NCBI GenBank assembly: GCA_001314685.1
Contig: LJNT01000147.1
Span: forward strand, 1,809 to 38,650
From: Rhodobacteraceae bacterium HLUCCA09
GTDB lineage: Bacteria > Pseudomonadota > Alphaproteobacteria > Rhodobacterales > Rhodobacteraceae
Reading direction: 5' to 3'
Length of the DNA stretch: 36,842 nt
Shown here in pieces: positions 8,710 to 16,240 of this stretch. The translations under genes and the position numbers were made by a program. Each line of letters begins with the position of its first letter. Positions within the stretch are counted from its first letter, which is position 1. The notes below the pieces were generated by a model. It made no database searches. It worked only from the letters and a program-made list of their open reading frames with translations, and was not told where the DNA came from.

Positions 8710-9028
8710 GCCCGCCAAGCGCGAAGGCGCGCTCGATCACGGCGCAGATCCGGGCGCCGCAGTCGCAGATGCGCATATGGGGCGCAGGCGCCGTCATCGC
8801 CCGGCCCCGTTCGCCACGTCCCGACCGCGGGTTCGGGGGCCGCGGCCCGCGACCGGCTGGGCGAGCGTGCCAAGCGCCGCCACGAATGCCTGTCGCATGT
8901 CCTTGCTCCCTGATGGCCTCGCCGAGTCCGGCGCGCGCCCCATGCCCCGATCGAGCGTGAGGGTGACGGCCCTTTGCATCCCGCGCCGCACCATGGCAGG
9001 AGACCGCGTCCCTGACGGAGCGCAGCCG

Positions 9029-9748
9029 ATGATCCTCTACCCCGCCATCGACCTGAAGGACGGCCAGTGCGTCCGCCTGCTGCGCGGCGACATGGGGTCG
9101 GCCACCATATTCGGCGACGACCCCGCCGCGCAGGCCCGGAGCTTCGCGGCGGCGGGCTGCGACTGGCTCCACCTCGTCGATCTCGACGGCGCCTTCGCGG
9201 GCCGGCCTGTCAACGCCGAGGCGGTGCGCGCGATCCTCGCCGCCGTCGACGTGCCGGTGCAACTGGGCGGCGGCATCCGCGACCGGGCGACGATCGAGGC
9301 TTGGCTCGAGACCGGCGTGGCGCGGGTGATCCTCGGCACGGTGGCCGTGGAGGCGCCAGACCTCGTGCACGAGGCGGCCGCTGCCCATCCGGGCCGCATC
9401 GCCGTCGGCCTCGACGCGCGGGGCGGCAGAGTGGCGACGCGCGGCTGGGCCGAGGCGACGGAGCACGAGGCGACCGACCTTGCCCGCCGCTTCGAGGATG
9501 CCGGAATCGCCGCGCTGGTCTACACGGACATCGACCGCGACGGCGCCATGGCCGGCCCCAACGTCGCCGCCACCGCCGCGCTCGCCCGCGCCATCTCGAT
9601 TCCGGTGATCGCCTCGGGCGGCGTCTCTTCCCTCGCCGACCTGGTGGCCCTGCGCGACGCCGGGCCGATCGCCGGCGCCATCTCGGGCCGTGCCCTCTAC
9701 GACGGCGCGCTCGACCTGACCGAAGCTCTCGCCGCCCTGCGCAGCTGA
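9029..9748 (+). CDS. hisA: Phosphoribosylformimino-5-aminoimidazole carboxamide ribotide isomerase
   Basis: A 239-residue (beta-alpha)8 barrel that isomerises ProFAR to PRFAR in histidine synthesis. It begins [17 protein letters not shown] with the catalytic Asp in AIDLKDG. It has VQLGGGIRD, the second catalytic Asp in [14 protein letters not shown], and the phosphate-binding [11 protein letters not shown]. The ATG at 9029 is preceded by GACGGAGCGCAGCCG; the longer track ORF starting at 8504 is not supported. In many relatives hisF follows directly. Here two hairpins and a convergent transglycosylase gene follow instead. Confidence 0.97.
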   Translation: MILYPAIDLKDGQCVRLLRGDMGSATIFGDDPAAQARSFAAAGCDWLHLVDLDGAFAGRPVNAEAVRAILAAVDVPVQLGGGIRDRATIEAWLETGVARVILGTVAVEAPDLVHEAAAAHPGRIAVGLDARGGRVATRGWAEATEHEATDLARRFEDAGIAALVYTDIDRDGAMAGPNVAATAALARAISIPVIASGGVSSLADLVALRDAGPIAGAISGRALYDGALDLTEALAALRS

Positions 9749-9752
9749 TCCT

Positions 9753-9859
9753 CCCGACCAGTCGGGTCGCCGCCGAAGGCGGCGAAACGGCCCCGCGCCC
9801 GCCCCCGAGCGGCAGGCGCGGGTGGGCGGGTGGGGCGACCGCCGCTCGGGGGCGGGCGC
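9753..9859 (+). terminator. Three consecutive hairpins between convergent hisA and transglycosylase genes
   Basis: The stretch after hisA holds CCCGAC-CA-GTCGGG (9753-9766), TCGCCGCC-GAA-GGCGGCGA (9767-9785) and a perfect 19-bp stem, GCGCCCGCCCCCGAGCGGC, whose complement lies at 9841-9859 with a 27-base G-rich loop. There is no T-run, so termination would rely on hairpin strength or Rho. It can serve both convergent genes. Confidence 0.6.
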
Positions 9860-9871
9860 TGGGCCTCTCCG

Positions 9872-10900
9872 TCAGTTGCCTTGCGCGAGGCGATCGCCGG
9901 TGCGGAATACGCAGCCGTCCGAGATCAGCTGTGGCGGGCTGAGGCAGAGACCGCGCGCCAGCCGCCACGCCGCGAGCACCTTGGGCACGTAGTCGCGTGT
10001 CTCGGCGAAGGGCGGCACGCCGTCGTGCCGCGCCACCGCCCCCTCGCCCGCGTTGTAGCCCGCGAGCGCCAGCACCGCGTCGCGCCCGAAATGGTCGAGC
10101 AGCCACTCGAGGTAGGCCACGCCGCCGCGGATGTTCTGCCGCGGGTCCATCCGGTCGGTCACGCCGAAGCGTTCCGCTGTGGCCGGCATCAGCTGCATGA
10201 GCCCCGCCGCTCCGGCATGGCTGACCGCCTGCGGCCGGCCCGCGCTCTCCACCGAGATCACCGCGAGCACGAGGGCGGGCGACACGCCACGGCCCGCCGT
10301 TGCGGCGAGAATGTCGCGGCCATGCGCGTCGGCGATCCGCTGCAGTGTCGCCAGTCGCGGCGCAGGCACCGCCGATGGGCCGCGGCCGAGCGCGGCCTCG
10401 GCGAGCGACAGCCGGCCCGAGCTCGCGTCGGCGCGGGCGGGCGAGACGAGATCCCAGTACCAGCCAAGCGCCGTCGCGGGCGCCTCGCCCGGTCCCTCGC
10501 CCGCACCCTCTGCGAGTCCGGCAGCGCCGCGACCGACGTCGAAGGGCACGTCGGGCGGTCGCGGCACGGCGGGGTTCGCGGCAAGGATCCGCGCCTGCTC
10601 TTCCCCGTCGATCTGAACCGTGATCCGCCGGGTGCCGGCCGCGTTCGAGCCGACCTTGACGCGGCGAAAGCTCGGCGCAGGGGGAGGCTCGGCAGTCGCG
10701 GAAGCGACCGCCGGGGACGGCGCGGCGGCGTCGGTCGATGCCGCCCTGGCCGCGCCCTGCGCCCCCGCCTCGGCACGCGCCACGCCCGCGGCGCCCGCTG
10801 CCAGGACAGACGCCAGACCGGACGCCAGCGCGACGGCCGCGGCAGCGCCAAACGGCGCCCTGCCCGCCCGATCGGGCGCGGTGCGGAATGAAAGTCTCAT
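9872..10900 (-). CDS. Exported lytic transglycosylase (SLT domain)
   Basis: A 342-residue protein predicted to cleave peptidoglycan glycan strands in the periplasm. Residues 1 to about 45 are a signal-like, alanine-rich segment, followed by a proline/alanine-rich linker to about residue 80. The SLT domain lies near residues 205-320: catalytic Glu in VISVESAGRPQAVSHAGAAGLMQL, then MDPRQNIRGGVAYLEWLL and ALAGYNAGEGAV. It ends with a short Cys-containing tail (SDGCVFRTGDRL). It is convergent with hisA and divergent from the pilin genes. Similar transglycosylases often sit near pilus or secretion loci, and this one is adjacent to pilin genes, but a dedicated role is not shown. Confidence 0.93.
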   Translation of the reverse strand: MRLSFRTAPDRAGRAPFGAAAAVALASGLASVLAAGAAGVARAEAGAQGAARAASTDAAAPSPAVASATAEPPPAPSFRRVKVGSNAAGTRRITVQIDGEEQARILAANPAVPRPPDVPFDVGRGAAGLAEGAGEGPGEAPATALGWYWDLVSPARADASSGRLSLAEAALGRGPSAVPAPRLATLQRIADAHGRDILAATAGRGVSPALVLAVISVESAGRPQAVSHAGAAGLMQLMPATAERFGVTDRMDPRQNIRGGVAYLEWLLDHFGRDAVLALAGYNAGEGAVARHDGVPPFAETRDYVPKVLAAWRLARGLCLSPPQLISDGCVFRTGDRLAQGN

Positions 10901-11279
10901 GCTCTCTGCCTCGTCGCCGGCGATCTGACGCGCCAGTCCTGACGCGACTGTCCCTCAAGACTGCGCCCGAGGCCAGCGCAGCCGCGCAACGGGGCGACTT
11001 TCGTCCGTCTCATGGGCCTTGCGGGCAACGCCCGCCGCTCCCTCGCGCCCGTCCGGTCGGGCATGGCAAAAAAATATTTCTCTTCAATTCAACGTGTTGA
11101 CGTGTCTTTCAGGGTCTTTTCCGCGGGCTCCAAAAACGTACGATCCGCAACAAAGTCTTGCCCCAATCCAAGGGCTTATTTGCCCTCAGCCAAGGCGGCG
11201 GACGGGTCGAAGAGAGAGGCTGACCCGGATGAGGCCGACGCGGCGGACCATCGAAAGTGATCCTCTGGAGGGACGTGAC
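10901..11279. other. Gene-free, unusually A/T-rich upstream region of the pilin gene
   Basis: I see no supportable gene in this 379-bp stretch; the 82-residue ORF starting at 11012 lacks a recognisable protein. From about 11065 to 11180 the sequence is clearly richer in A and T than the rest of the window (AAAAAAATATTTC, CAATTCAACGTGTTGACG). This probably holds the promoters for the divergent transglycosylase and pilin genes. I could not assign a convincing -35/-10 pair. Confidence 0.5.
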
Positions 11280-11486
11280 ATGAAACTTTTCGACTTCATC
11301 AAGAACTTCGGCAAGGACGAAGACGGCGCCGTGACCGTGGACTGGGTAGTGCTGACCGCCGCGCTCGTCGGCCTCGGCATCCTTGTGATCGGCGCCGTCC
11401 GCACCGGCCTCACCGATCTGTCGGGTGATATCCGGGGTGAGCTGGAGTCCATTGAACCGGGCGACACCACTACTGTCGGCGATTAA
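11280..11486 (+). CDS. Flp-type (type IVb) pilin-like small protein
   Basis: A 68-residue protein with a short charged N-terminus (MKLFDFIKNFGKDEDG) followed by AVTVDWVVLTAALVGLGILVIGAV, the hydrophobic alpha-helix of a type IVb pilin. The glycine before AVTVDW is the likely prepilin peptidase cleavage site. The C-terminal part is acidic and short. The ATG has a strong GGAGG site (CTCTGGAGGGACGTGAC). It is followed by an intrinsic terminator, then a related pilin-like gene. Its product would be inner-membrane anchored until assembled by a Tad-type machine, most of which is not in this window. Confidence 0.85.
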   Translation: MKLFDFIKNFGKDEDGAVTVDWVVLTAALVGLGILVIGAVRTGLTDLSGDIRGELESIEPGDTTTVGD

Positions 11487-11507
11487 CGCGCTTCGACGAC
11501 GGGAACA

Positions 11508-11541
11508 GGGCCGCGTCTCGTGGAGAGGCGCGGCCCTTTTT
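11508..11541 (+). terminator. Intrinsic terminator after first pilin gene
   Basis: GGGCCGCG pairs with CGCGGCCC, with an inner TCTC/GAGA extension, and is followed by five T residues. It lies 21 bases after the stop of the first pilin gene. It suggests that the pilin is made from a short abundant transcript, separate from the second pilin and cpaB. Confidence 0.85.
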
Positions 11542-11758
11542 CGTCCGATCCGGAAAGAGGGTCTGTCTTCGGCCGCTCGGAGTGCACGGCACCGCCCAAC
11601 CCTCGAGGCACCGTCGCCAGACCGTGCACGTTTCGTTGAGCAACAGGCCGCCCAGGTCATTGGGGCAGCCATGAAACACCTACCTTTAGCCATATTCGGC
11701 TCCCACCCTGTCGGATGTGACCGTGATCGGCGCACCGCGCCACAAAAAGGAGTTCGTC

Positions 11759-11971
11759 ATGCCCGCTTACTTGTCCGACCTCGCCTGCCGCATCCGCGCC
11801 TTCCGCAAGGAGACCTCGGGCGCGGTGACGGTGGATTGGGTGCTGCTGTCGGCCGGCACCATCGGCCTCGCGCTGCTGGTCATCAGCATCCTCGGCGACT
11901 CGTTCCGGCCCGGCGCGGAGAACATCGGCACGAGGCTCAGCAGCTACGACGTCCATACGATACTCGACTGA
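11759..11971 (+). CDS. Second Flp-type pilin-like small protein
   Basis: A 70-residue protein sharing the GAVTVDWV-L-A core with the upstream pilin (SGAVTVDWVLLSAGTIGLALLVISIL), preceded by a basic N-terminus (RIRAFRKET). After the hydrophobic helix comes a short polar tail. The ATG at 11759 follows AAAAAGGAGTTCGTC, a strong ribosome binding site. The two genes look like an old duplication, with identity mainly in the processing site and helix. It could be a minor pilin. Confidence 0.82.
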   Translation: MPAYLSDLACRIRAFRKETSGAVTVDWVLLSAGTIGLALLVISILGDSFRPGAENIGTRLSSYDVHTILD

Positions 11972-12187
11972 CGGGGGTCAGCCCCGGCATGGCGCCGGCT
12001 GCTGCCGACGCCACCGAAGCACCCGCGTGGCGCCCTGCTTTGGCCGCAATCGGGAGCGAGATTGGAAACGATCGGTCGCGCGGGCCTGCATCATCCCGGA
12101 TGGGAACGCCCGACCGACCCGTCTCCGCGCTCGTGGACGGCTTTTGGTGCAGTGTCGCTTCGGCGGCCTCGAAAGTAGGGGAAGAAC

Positions 12188-13036
12188 ATGCGTCTCGTCT
12201 TCGCTCTGGTTCTTGTCGTGGGGGTCGGCCTCGCCGGATTCGCCGTCTACATGGCGCAAGGATTCATCGACGGCATGCGAGCCGAGGTGCAGCGCCTCGA
12301 AGCGGAGAAGGCGAAGATGCCGGAGATGACGCGCATCGCGGTCTTCACCGAGCCGCGCGCCTACGGCGAGACGCTCGACCGCGACTCGGTCAAGCTGATC
12401 GCATGGCAGGCCGACAGCGTGCCCGAGGGCGCCTTTACCGAGGTCGACGCCCTGTTCCCCGGCGACGAGGACCCGCGCTTCATCCTGCGCAGCGTCGAGA
12501 CGTTCGAGCCCGTCCTCGCCTCCAAGGTCACCGAACCGGGGCAGGAAGCCGGCCTGACGTCGCGCCTTGGACGGGGCATGCGCGCCTTCGCCATCCGGGT
12601 CGACGTCGCGTCGGGCGTGTCGGGCTTCCTGCGGCCGGGCGACCGGGTCGACGTGTACTGGACAGGCAACGGTGACAGCCGCTCGGATCTCAGCCGCGAG
12701 ATCACCAAGCTGATCGAGACGAACGTGCGCATCATCGCCATCGACCAGATGGCAGACAGCGACCGCACCGGGCCTGTCGTGGCGCGCACCGTGACGGTCG
12801 AGGCCACGCCTCAGGAAGTCGCGTCGCTGGCACAGGCGCAATCGACCGGGCGACTGTCGCTCAGCCTCGTGGGCGCGGAGGACACCCTTGAAGCCGAGGT
12901 CGTGGAGGTCAACCAGAACGACCTGCTCGGCATCATGGAGGTCGTGCCCGAGATCATCGAGCAGGAGCGGGTCTGCACGACCAAGATCCGCCGCGGCGCC
13001 GAGGTGATCGAGCAGGAAATCCCCTGCACCAACTGA
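12188..13036 (+). CDS. cpaB: Flp pilus assembly protein CpaB
   Basis: A 282-residue protein with an N-terminal membrane helix (MRLVFALVLVVGVGLAGFAVYMA) followed by a periplasmic SAF-like domain. The central region RAFAIRVDVASGVSGFLRPGDRVDVYWTG is the family hallmark, followed by ARTVTVEATPQEVASLAQAQSTGRLSLSL. The C-terminus has two cysteines (RVCTTKIRRG and EIPCTN). CpaB/RcpC works with the outer-membrane secretin CpaC in Tad/Flp pilus assembly. The start at 12188 follows AGGGGAAGAAC. No cpaC, cpaE, cpaF or tadBC follows; the next gene is an oxidoreductase. Confidence 0.92.
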   Translation: MRLVFALVLVVGVGLAGFAVYMAQGFIDGMRAEVQRLEAEKAKMPEMTRIAVFTEPRAYGETLDRDSVKLIAWQADSVPEGAFTEVDALFPGDEDPRFILRSVETFEPVLASKVTEPGQEAGLTSRLGRGMRAFAIRVDVASGVSGFLRPGDRVDVYWTGNGDSRSDLSREITKLIETNVRIIAIDQMADSDRTGPVVARTVTVEATPQEVASLAQAQSTGRLSLSLVGAEDTLEAEVVEVNQNDLLGIMEVVPEIIEQERVCTTKIRRGAEVIEQEIPCTN

Positions 13037-13185
13037 TCGGAGAGATCCGGGCCACATGCGCCCCGCCCGGCCAGGACGCCGGCGCGGGGCGCTCTCGTTC
13101 GGGGGGCGCGCGATGGCGCTGCCGGGCGCCGGCGTGCTAGGCGCGCGCCCACGATGATCGGGTCCGAATCGAGCGGAGGGGCGTC

Positions 13186-14163
13186 ATGGGCAGCAGGGTG
13201 CAATGGGGAATCCTGGGCGCGTCGGCCTTTGCCGAGCGCGTCATGGGGCGGGCGATCCACGCAGCGCGCGGGGCCGACCTTGCCGCGCTCGCCACGCGCG
13301 ACGCGGCGCGCGCCGATGCCTTTCTCGCCTGGGCGCCCGGCCTTCGGGTGCACGTGGGCTACGAGGCGCTGCTCGCCGACCCCGGCATCGACGCGGTCTA
13401 CATCCCTCTGCCCAACACGCTGCACGCCGAATGGGTCGAGCGCGCGCTCGACGCCGGCAAGGCGGTGCTCTGCGAAAAGCCGGTGGCCATGTCGGTGGCC
13501 GAGATCGACCGGCTGATCGCGGCGCGCGACCGGGCGGGGCGGCTCGCCGCCGAGGGCTTCATGATCGTGCATCATCCGCAATGGCAGCGAGTGCGGGCGC
13601 TGATCGCCGACGGTGCCATCGGCGAGGTGCTGCATGTCGAGGGCGCCTTCACCATCGACCTGCGCGACCGGGCCAATATCCGCAACAGTGCCGACCTCGG
13701 CGGCGGCGGCCTGCGCGACCTCGGGGTCTACCCGCTCGGCGCCGCAAGATTCGCGCTCGCCGCCGAGCCCGAGATCGCAGCCGCCACCGCGGCATGGGAG
13801 GCGGGCGTCGATGCCCACTTGTCGGCGACGGGCAGCATCGGTGGCGCGCGACTGTCGATCCGCACCTCGCTTCGATTGGCGCCGTGGCAGGAGATGACGT
13901 TTCACGGCACCGACGGGCTGATCCGCCTCGCGGCGCCCTTCACCCCCGGCAGTTACGGCCTCGCCGAAGTGGAGATGATCCGCTCCAGCCGCGACCGCGC
14001 GGCAGAGCGGTTTCCCGACGCGCACCAGTATGTCGCGCAGGTAGAGGCGTTCTGCGCCTGCCTGCGCGGTGGCGCCCCCTACCCCGTGCCGCTCGAATGG
14101 AGCCGCGGCACCCAGGCCGCGATCGACGCCATCCTCGAGCGGGCCGGGCCGCCCCCGGGCTAG
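13186..14163 (+). CDS. Gfo/Idh/MocA family oxidoreductase
   Basis: A 325-residue NAD(P)-dependent dehydrogenase of the glucose-fructose oxidoreductase family. The N-terminal Rossmann fold starts WGILGASAFAERVM, and the YIPLPNTLHAEWVERALDAGKAVLCEKPVAM segment carries the family EKP motif. The C-terminal domain includes FMIVHHPQWQRVRALI and the DLGVYPLGAARFAL signature near the catalytic site. The substrate (a sugar, cyclitol or trans-dihydrodiol) cannot be told from sequence. It is preceded by GGAGGGGCGTC and is separated by 149 bp from cpaB, so it is probably its own unit. It is convergent with the metalloprotease gene. Confidence 0.93.
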   Translation: MGSRVQWGILGASAFAERVMGRAIHAARGADLAALATRDAARADAFLAWAPGLRVHVGYEALLADPGIDAVYIPLPNTLHAEWVERALDAGKAVLCEKPVAMSVAEIDRLIAARDRAGRLAAEGFMIVHHPQWQRVRALIADGAIGEVLHVEGAFTIDLRDRANIRNSADLGGGGLRDLGVYPLGAARFALAAEPEIAAATAAWEAGVDAHLSATGSIGGARLSIRTSLRLAPWQEMTFHGTDGLIRLAAPFTPGSYGLAEVEMIRSSRDRAAERFPDAHQYVAQVEAFCACLRGGAPYPVPLEWSRGTQAAIDAILERAGPPPG

Positions 14164-14178
14164 GGCGACGCCGCCCAT

Positions 14179-16110
14179 TCAGGCCCAGGCGAGCGGGTCG
14201 TCGAGGACGCCGGCGATCTCGACCACCACCTCGTCGCTCGCAGCCTCGCCCGCCGCGTCGCGGAAGCCGGCGATCAGGTCTCCGGCCGCGCCGAGGCTGC
14301 CGGCGCGGTCGGCCACCGAATAGACCTCCATCGCCGCGCGGGCGTTTGCGCCATTCGTCAGGCCGTGCGCCACCGCGTAGGACAGGCCGATATCCGTCTT
14401 GTCCGTCAGCGTGCGGCGGTCGCCCTCGGCGGCCGCGTTGGTCTCGGAGCCGCGGATCAGCGCCAGCATGAAGTCGGCGCGATCGACCCGCCCAGAGTCC
14501 AGCTCGTCCAGCCACCACGCGCGCCCCGCCGCATCCGGCGCCCGCTCGAGCAGGTTGGAATAGGCCGCGTCGATCAGGGCGCCGGCATCGCCCGGATCGG
14601 GAAAAAGCGCCCGCGTCTCGGGCTGGTTGAAGAAGTCGCGGGCGACGTCGCGCACACTCATCCCCTCCGACATCTGCGTCGCCCAGAAGACGAAGCCGAG
14701 CGCATCGGGCGCCCTGTCGAAATAGGCGATGTAGAGCCGCGCGAGCGTCGAAAGGTCGTCGACCTCCACCCCGAGCGCCCCCGACAGCGTGTTGACCCGC
14801 ACCGCGCCCTCGGCGCCGAACGAGATGCCGTCGGCGAAGCGCAGGTATTCGATGCCGGTCAGTAGGTCGCGTCCCGAGCCGTCGGCGCGCTTGTCGGTCG
14901 CCTCGATCCCCGCCGCCGACAGGCGCAGCACGTAACTGCCGAAGCCGCCCTCGAACACCGCGGTATCGCCGCTGCCGGCGCCGCCATCGAGCGTGTCGTC
15001 GCCCGCGCCGCCCTCGAGCGTGTCGTTTCCTGCGCCCCCCTCGAGCACGTTGTCGAGCGCGTTGCCGAGCAGAACGTCGTCGCCCCAACCGGTTCTCGCG
15101 TTCTCGATCCACGTCTCGGGGCCGAGGGCGAGGCCCGCCTCCATACCGTCGACCGTCGACGCCGCCCCGGGGCGCAGGTCGATCCGGGCGTCGCGCCCGT
15201 CGTGCGACCAGTCGATCATGTCGTGCCCGCCGGTGTCGACCAGCGTGGCGATCACCGGTTTCGATCCGCTTGCGAGCGCCGAGAGGGGGCCGTCGAGGTG
15301 GGTGCCGCGGCCATAGACGGTGTCACCCGGCCGCACCTCCTCGGCCGTGCCGTAGAGCGCGCGGATCGCCAGGATGTCGGCCGGCTGCGGCGTGACGGGC
15401 CAGGCGCGCGAGCCGAACATGTGGGTGTGCCCGTCATGCCGGAAGTAGGACATGACCGACATCAGCTCGGTATCCTCGTCGAACAGCCGACCGCCCGAGC
15501 GCGCCTCGACGAAGCTGCCATAGGCACCCGGGTGCCCCAGCCCGAGCGCGTGGCCCACCTCGTGCAGGAAGGTGGCGTAGGTCCAGCTTCCCCATTCGGT
15601 GCCGTGCAGGTTGGCAAGGCCGGCCTCGATGTTGACCGTCGCCCCGAGATAGGTCGCGCGCATGTCGCCGAAATCGTAGCGCCAGCGGTTGAACGCGCCC
15701 GGCTCGTCGTCCTGGAAGACGATCTGCGCCCCGTCGGCCGGCGCCTCGCGGAACGACAGGTCGGCGATGTCGGCCCACGCGGCGAGCGCGGCCTCGGCCA
15801 GCGGGCGCATGGCGGCCGTTATCCCCTCGAAGCTGACGGTGATCTCGCCCTCGGGGCTGGTGACGTGCACCGGCTGCGCGAGATAGCCCGTCTCGTCGAG
15901 CCACGAGAGGTAGCCGCCGGCGAGATAGTCGGCGATCGCGGCCGCGGCGCCAACATTCGTCCCGCCGGCAGACGCCCCCGCGCCGCCGGGCGCGACCGTG
16001 CCGCCGGGCGCGACCGTGCCGCCACCGGGCGGCGTCGCCCCGATCACCGGCTGGGCGGGGTAGTCGCAGTCCGGCCCGCAGGCGGGACGGGCGGCACAGA
16101 TCAGGCACAT
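14179..16110 (-). CDS. Secreted M10-type zinc metalloprotease with RTX repeats and DUF4214-like repeats
   Basis: A 643-residue predicted type I-secreted protease. There is no signal peptide. The N-terminus is a Cys cluster (MCLICAARPACGPDCDYP) followed by a Gly/Pro linker with two GGTVAP repeats. The catalytic domain (about 60-255) has the zinc motif HEVGHALGLGH (183-193) and a Met-turn in MSVMSYF, as in serralysins. RTX calcium-binding nonapeptides follow at about 349-382 (GGAGNDTLEGGAGDDTLDGG). The last third (about 440-640) carries DUF4214-like segments (LARLYIAYFDRAPDALGFVFW and YSNLLERAPDAAGRAWWLDEL). No transporter genes are adjacent. The start is set by AAGGGAG ten bases upstream of the ATG, and that site is buried in a hairpin. 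Confidence 0.93.
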   Translation of the reverse strand: MCLICAARPACGPDCDYPAQPVIGATPPGGGTVAPGGTVAPGGAGASAGGTNVGAAAAIADYLAGGYLSWLDETGYLAQPVHVTSPEGEITVSFEGITAAMRPLAEAALAAWADIADLSFREAPADGAQIVFQDDEPGAFNRWRYDFGDMRATYLGATVNIEAGLANLHGTEWGSWTYATFLHEVGHALGLGHPGAYGSFVEARSGGRLFDEDTELMSVMSYFRHDGHTHMFGSRAWPVTPQPADILAIRALYGTAEEVRPGDTVYGRGTHLDGPLSALASGSKPVIATLVDTGGHDMIDWSHDGRDARIDLRPGAASTVDGMEAGLALGPETWIENARTGWGDDVLLGNALDNVLEGGAGNDTLEGGAGDDTLDGGAGSGDTAVFEGGFGSYVLRLSAAGIEATDKRADGSGRDLLTGIEYLRFADGISFGAEGAVRVNTLSGALGVEVDDLSTLARLYIAYFDRAPDALGFVFWATQMSEGMSVRDVARDFFNQPETRALFPDPGDAGALIDAAYSNLLERAPDAAGRAWWLDELDSGRVDRADFMLALIRGSETNAAAEGDRRTLTDKTDIGLSYAVAHGLTNGANARAAMEVYSVADRAGSLGAAGDLIAGFRDAAGEAASDEVVVEIAGVLDDPLAWA

Positions 16111-16119
16111 GGACGGCGA

Positions 16120-16166
16120 GCTCCCTTAACGCATCGTTTACCCCCGTCCCGATGCGTTAAGGGAGC
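16120..16166 (-). promoter_or_regulatory. Perfect hairpin that covers the metalloprotease ribosome binding site
   Basis: CTCCCTTAACGCATCG (16121-16136) and its exact complement (16150-16165), plus a closing G-C pair, form a 17-bp stem around a 13-base loop. On the mRNA (reverse strand) the downstream arm contains AAGGGAG, the Shine-Dalgarno sequence ten bases before the ATG, so the fold would block translation. The same dyad could instead be a DNA operator. The geometry is read directly; the function is inferred. Confidence 0.6.
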
Positions 16167-16171
16167 GGTAA
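16126..16171. promoter_or_regulatory. Two near-matches to a CtrA-type TTAA-N7-TTAA site
   Basis: TTAA-N7-TTTA at 16126-16140 and TTAA-N7-GTAA at 16157-16171 each differ by one base from the TTAA-N7-TTAA pattern bound by CtrA in alphaproteobacteria, and a GTTAAC lies 30 bp further on. In this GC-rich DNA such clustering is noticeable, but neither site is perfect and the first overlaps the hairpin. Confidence 0.25.
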
Positions 16172-16240
16172 CCCTCGTTCAACGAGAGCCTGAACAAAGG
16201 GTTAACGGACGGAAGGGACGCCGGGACCGGCGTCAGGGCG

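Larger units (their letters stand above)
8440..8898 (-). pseudogene. Decayed DUF2147-family gene between hisH and hisA
   Basis: The reverse strand starts at an ATG (8898) with GGGAGCAAGGAC just upstream and a signal-like [16 protein letters not shown]. The pieces that then resemble a DUF2147 secreted protein lie in different frames: [18 protein letters not shown], then [19 protein letters not shown] and [11 protein letters not shown], then [24 protein letters not shown] and RRSTMELSA. At least two frame changes are needed. One coincides with a perfect 26-bp tandem duplication (8658-8709), which is not a multiple of three; collapsing it joins DAVG to RRMIRGM in one frame. A 15-bp in-frame duplication gives [11 protein letters not shown]. 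The family call is from memory of its IxxCGxxxCxxIxRAF pattern. The 3' limit is approximate. Confidence 0.68.

Noticed and set aside
11012-11260. 82-residue ORF upstream of the first pilin gene
   Set aside because: No RBS, no recognisable features, and it covers the A/T-rich putative promoter region.
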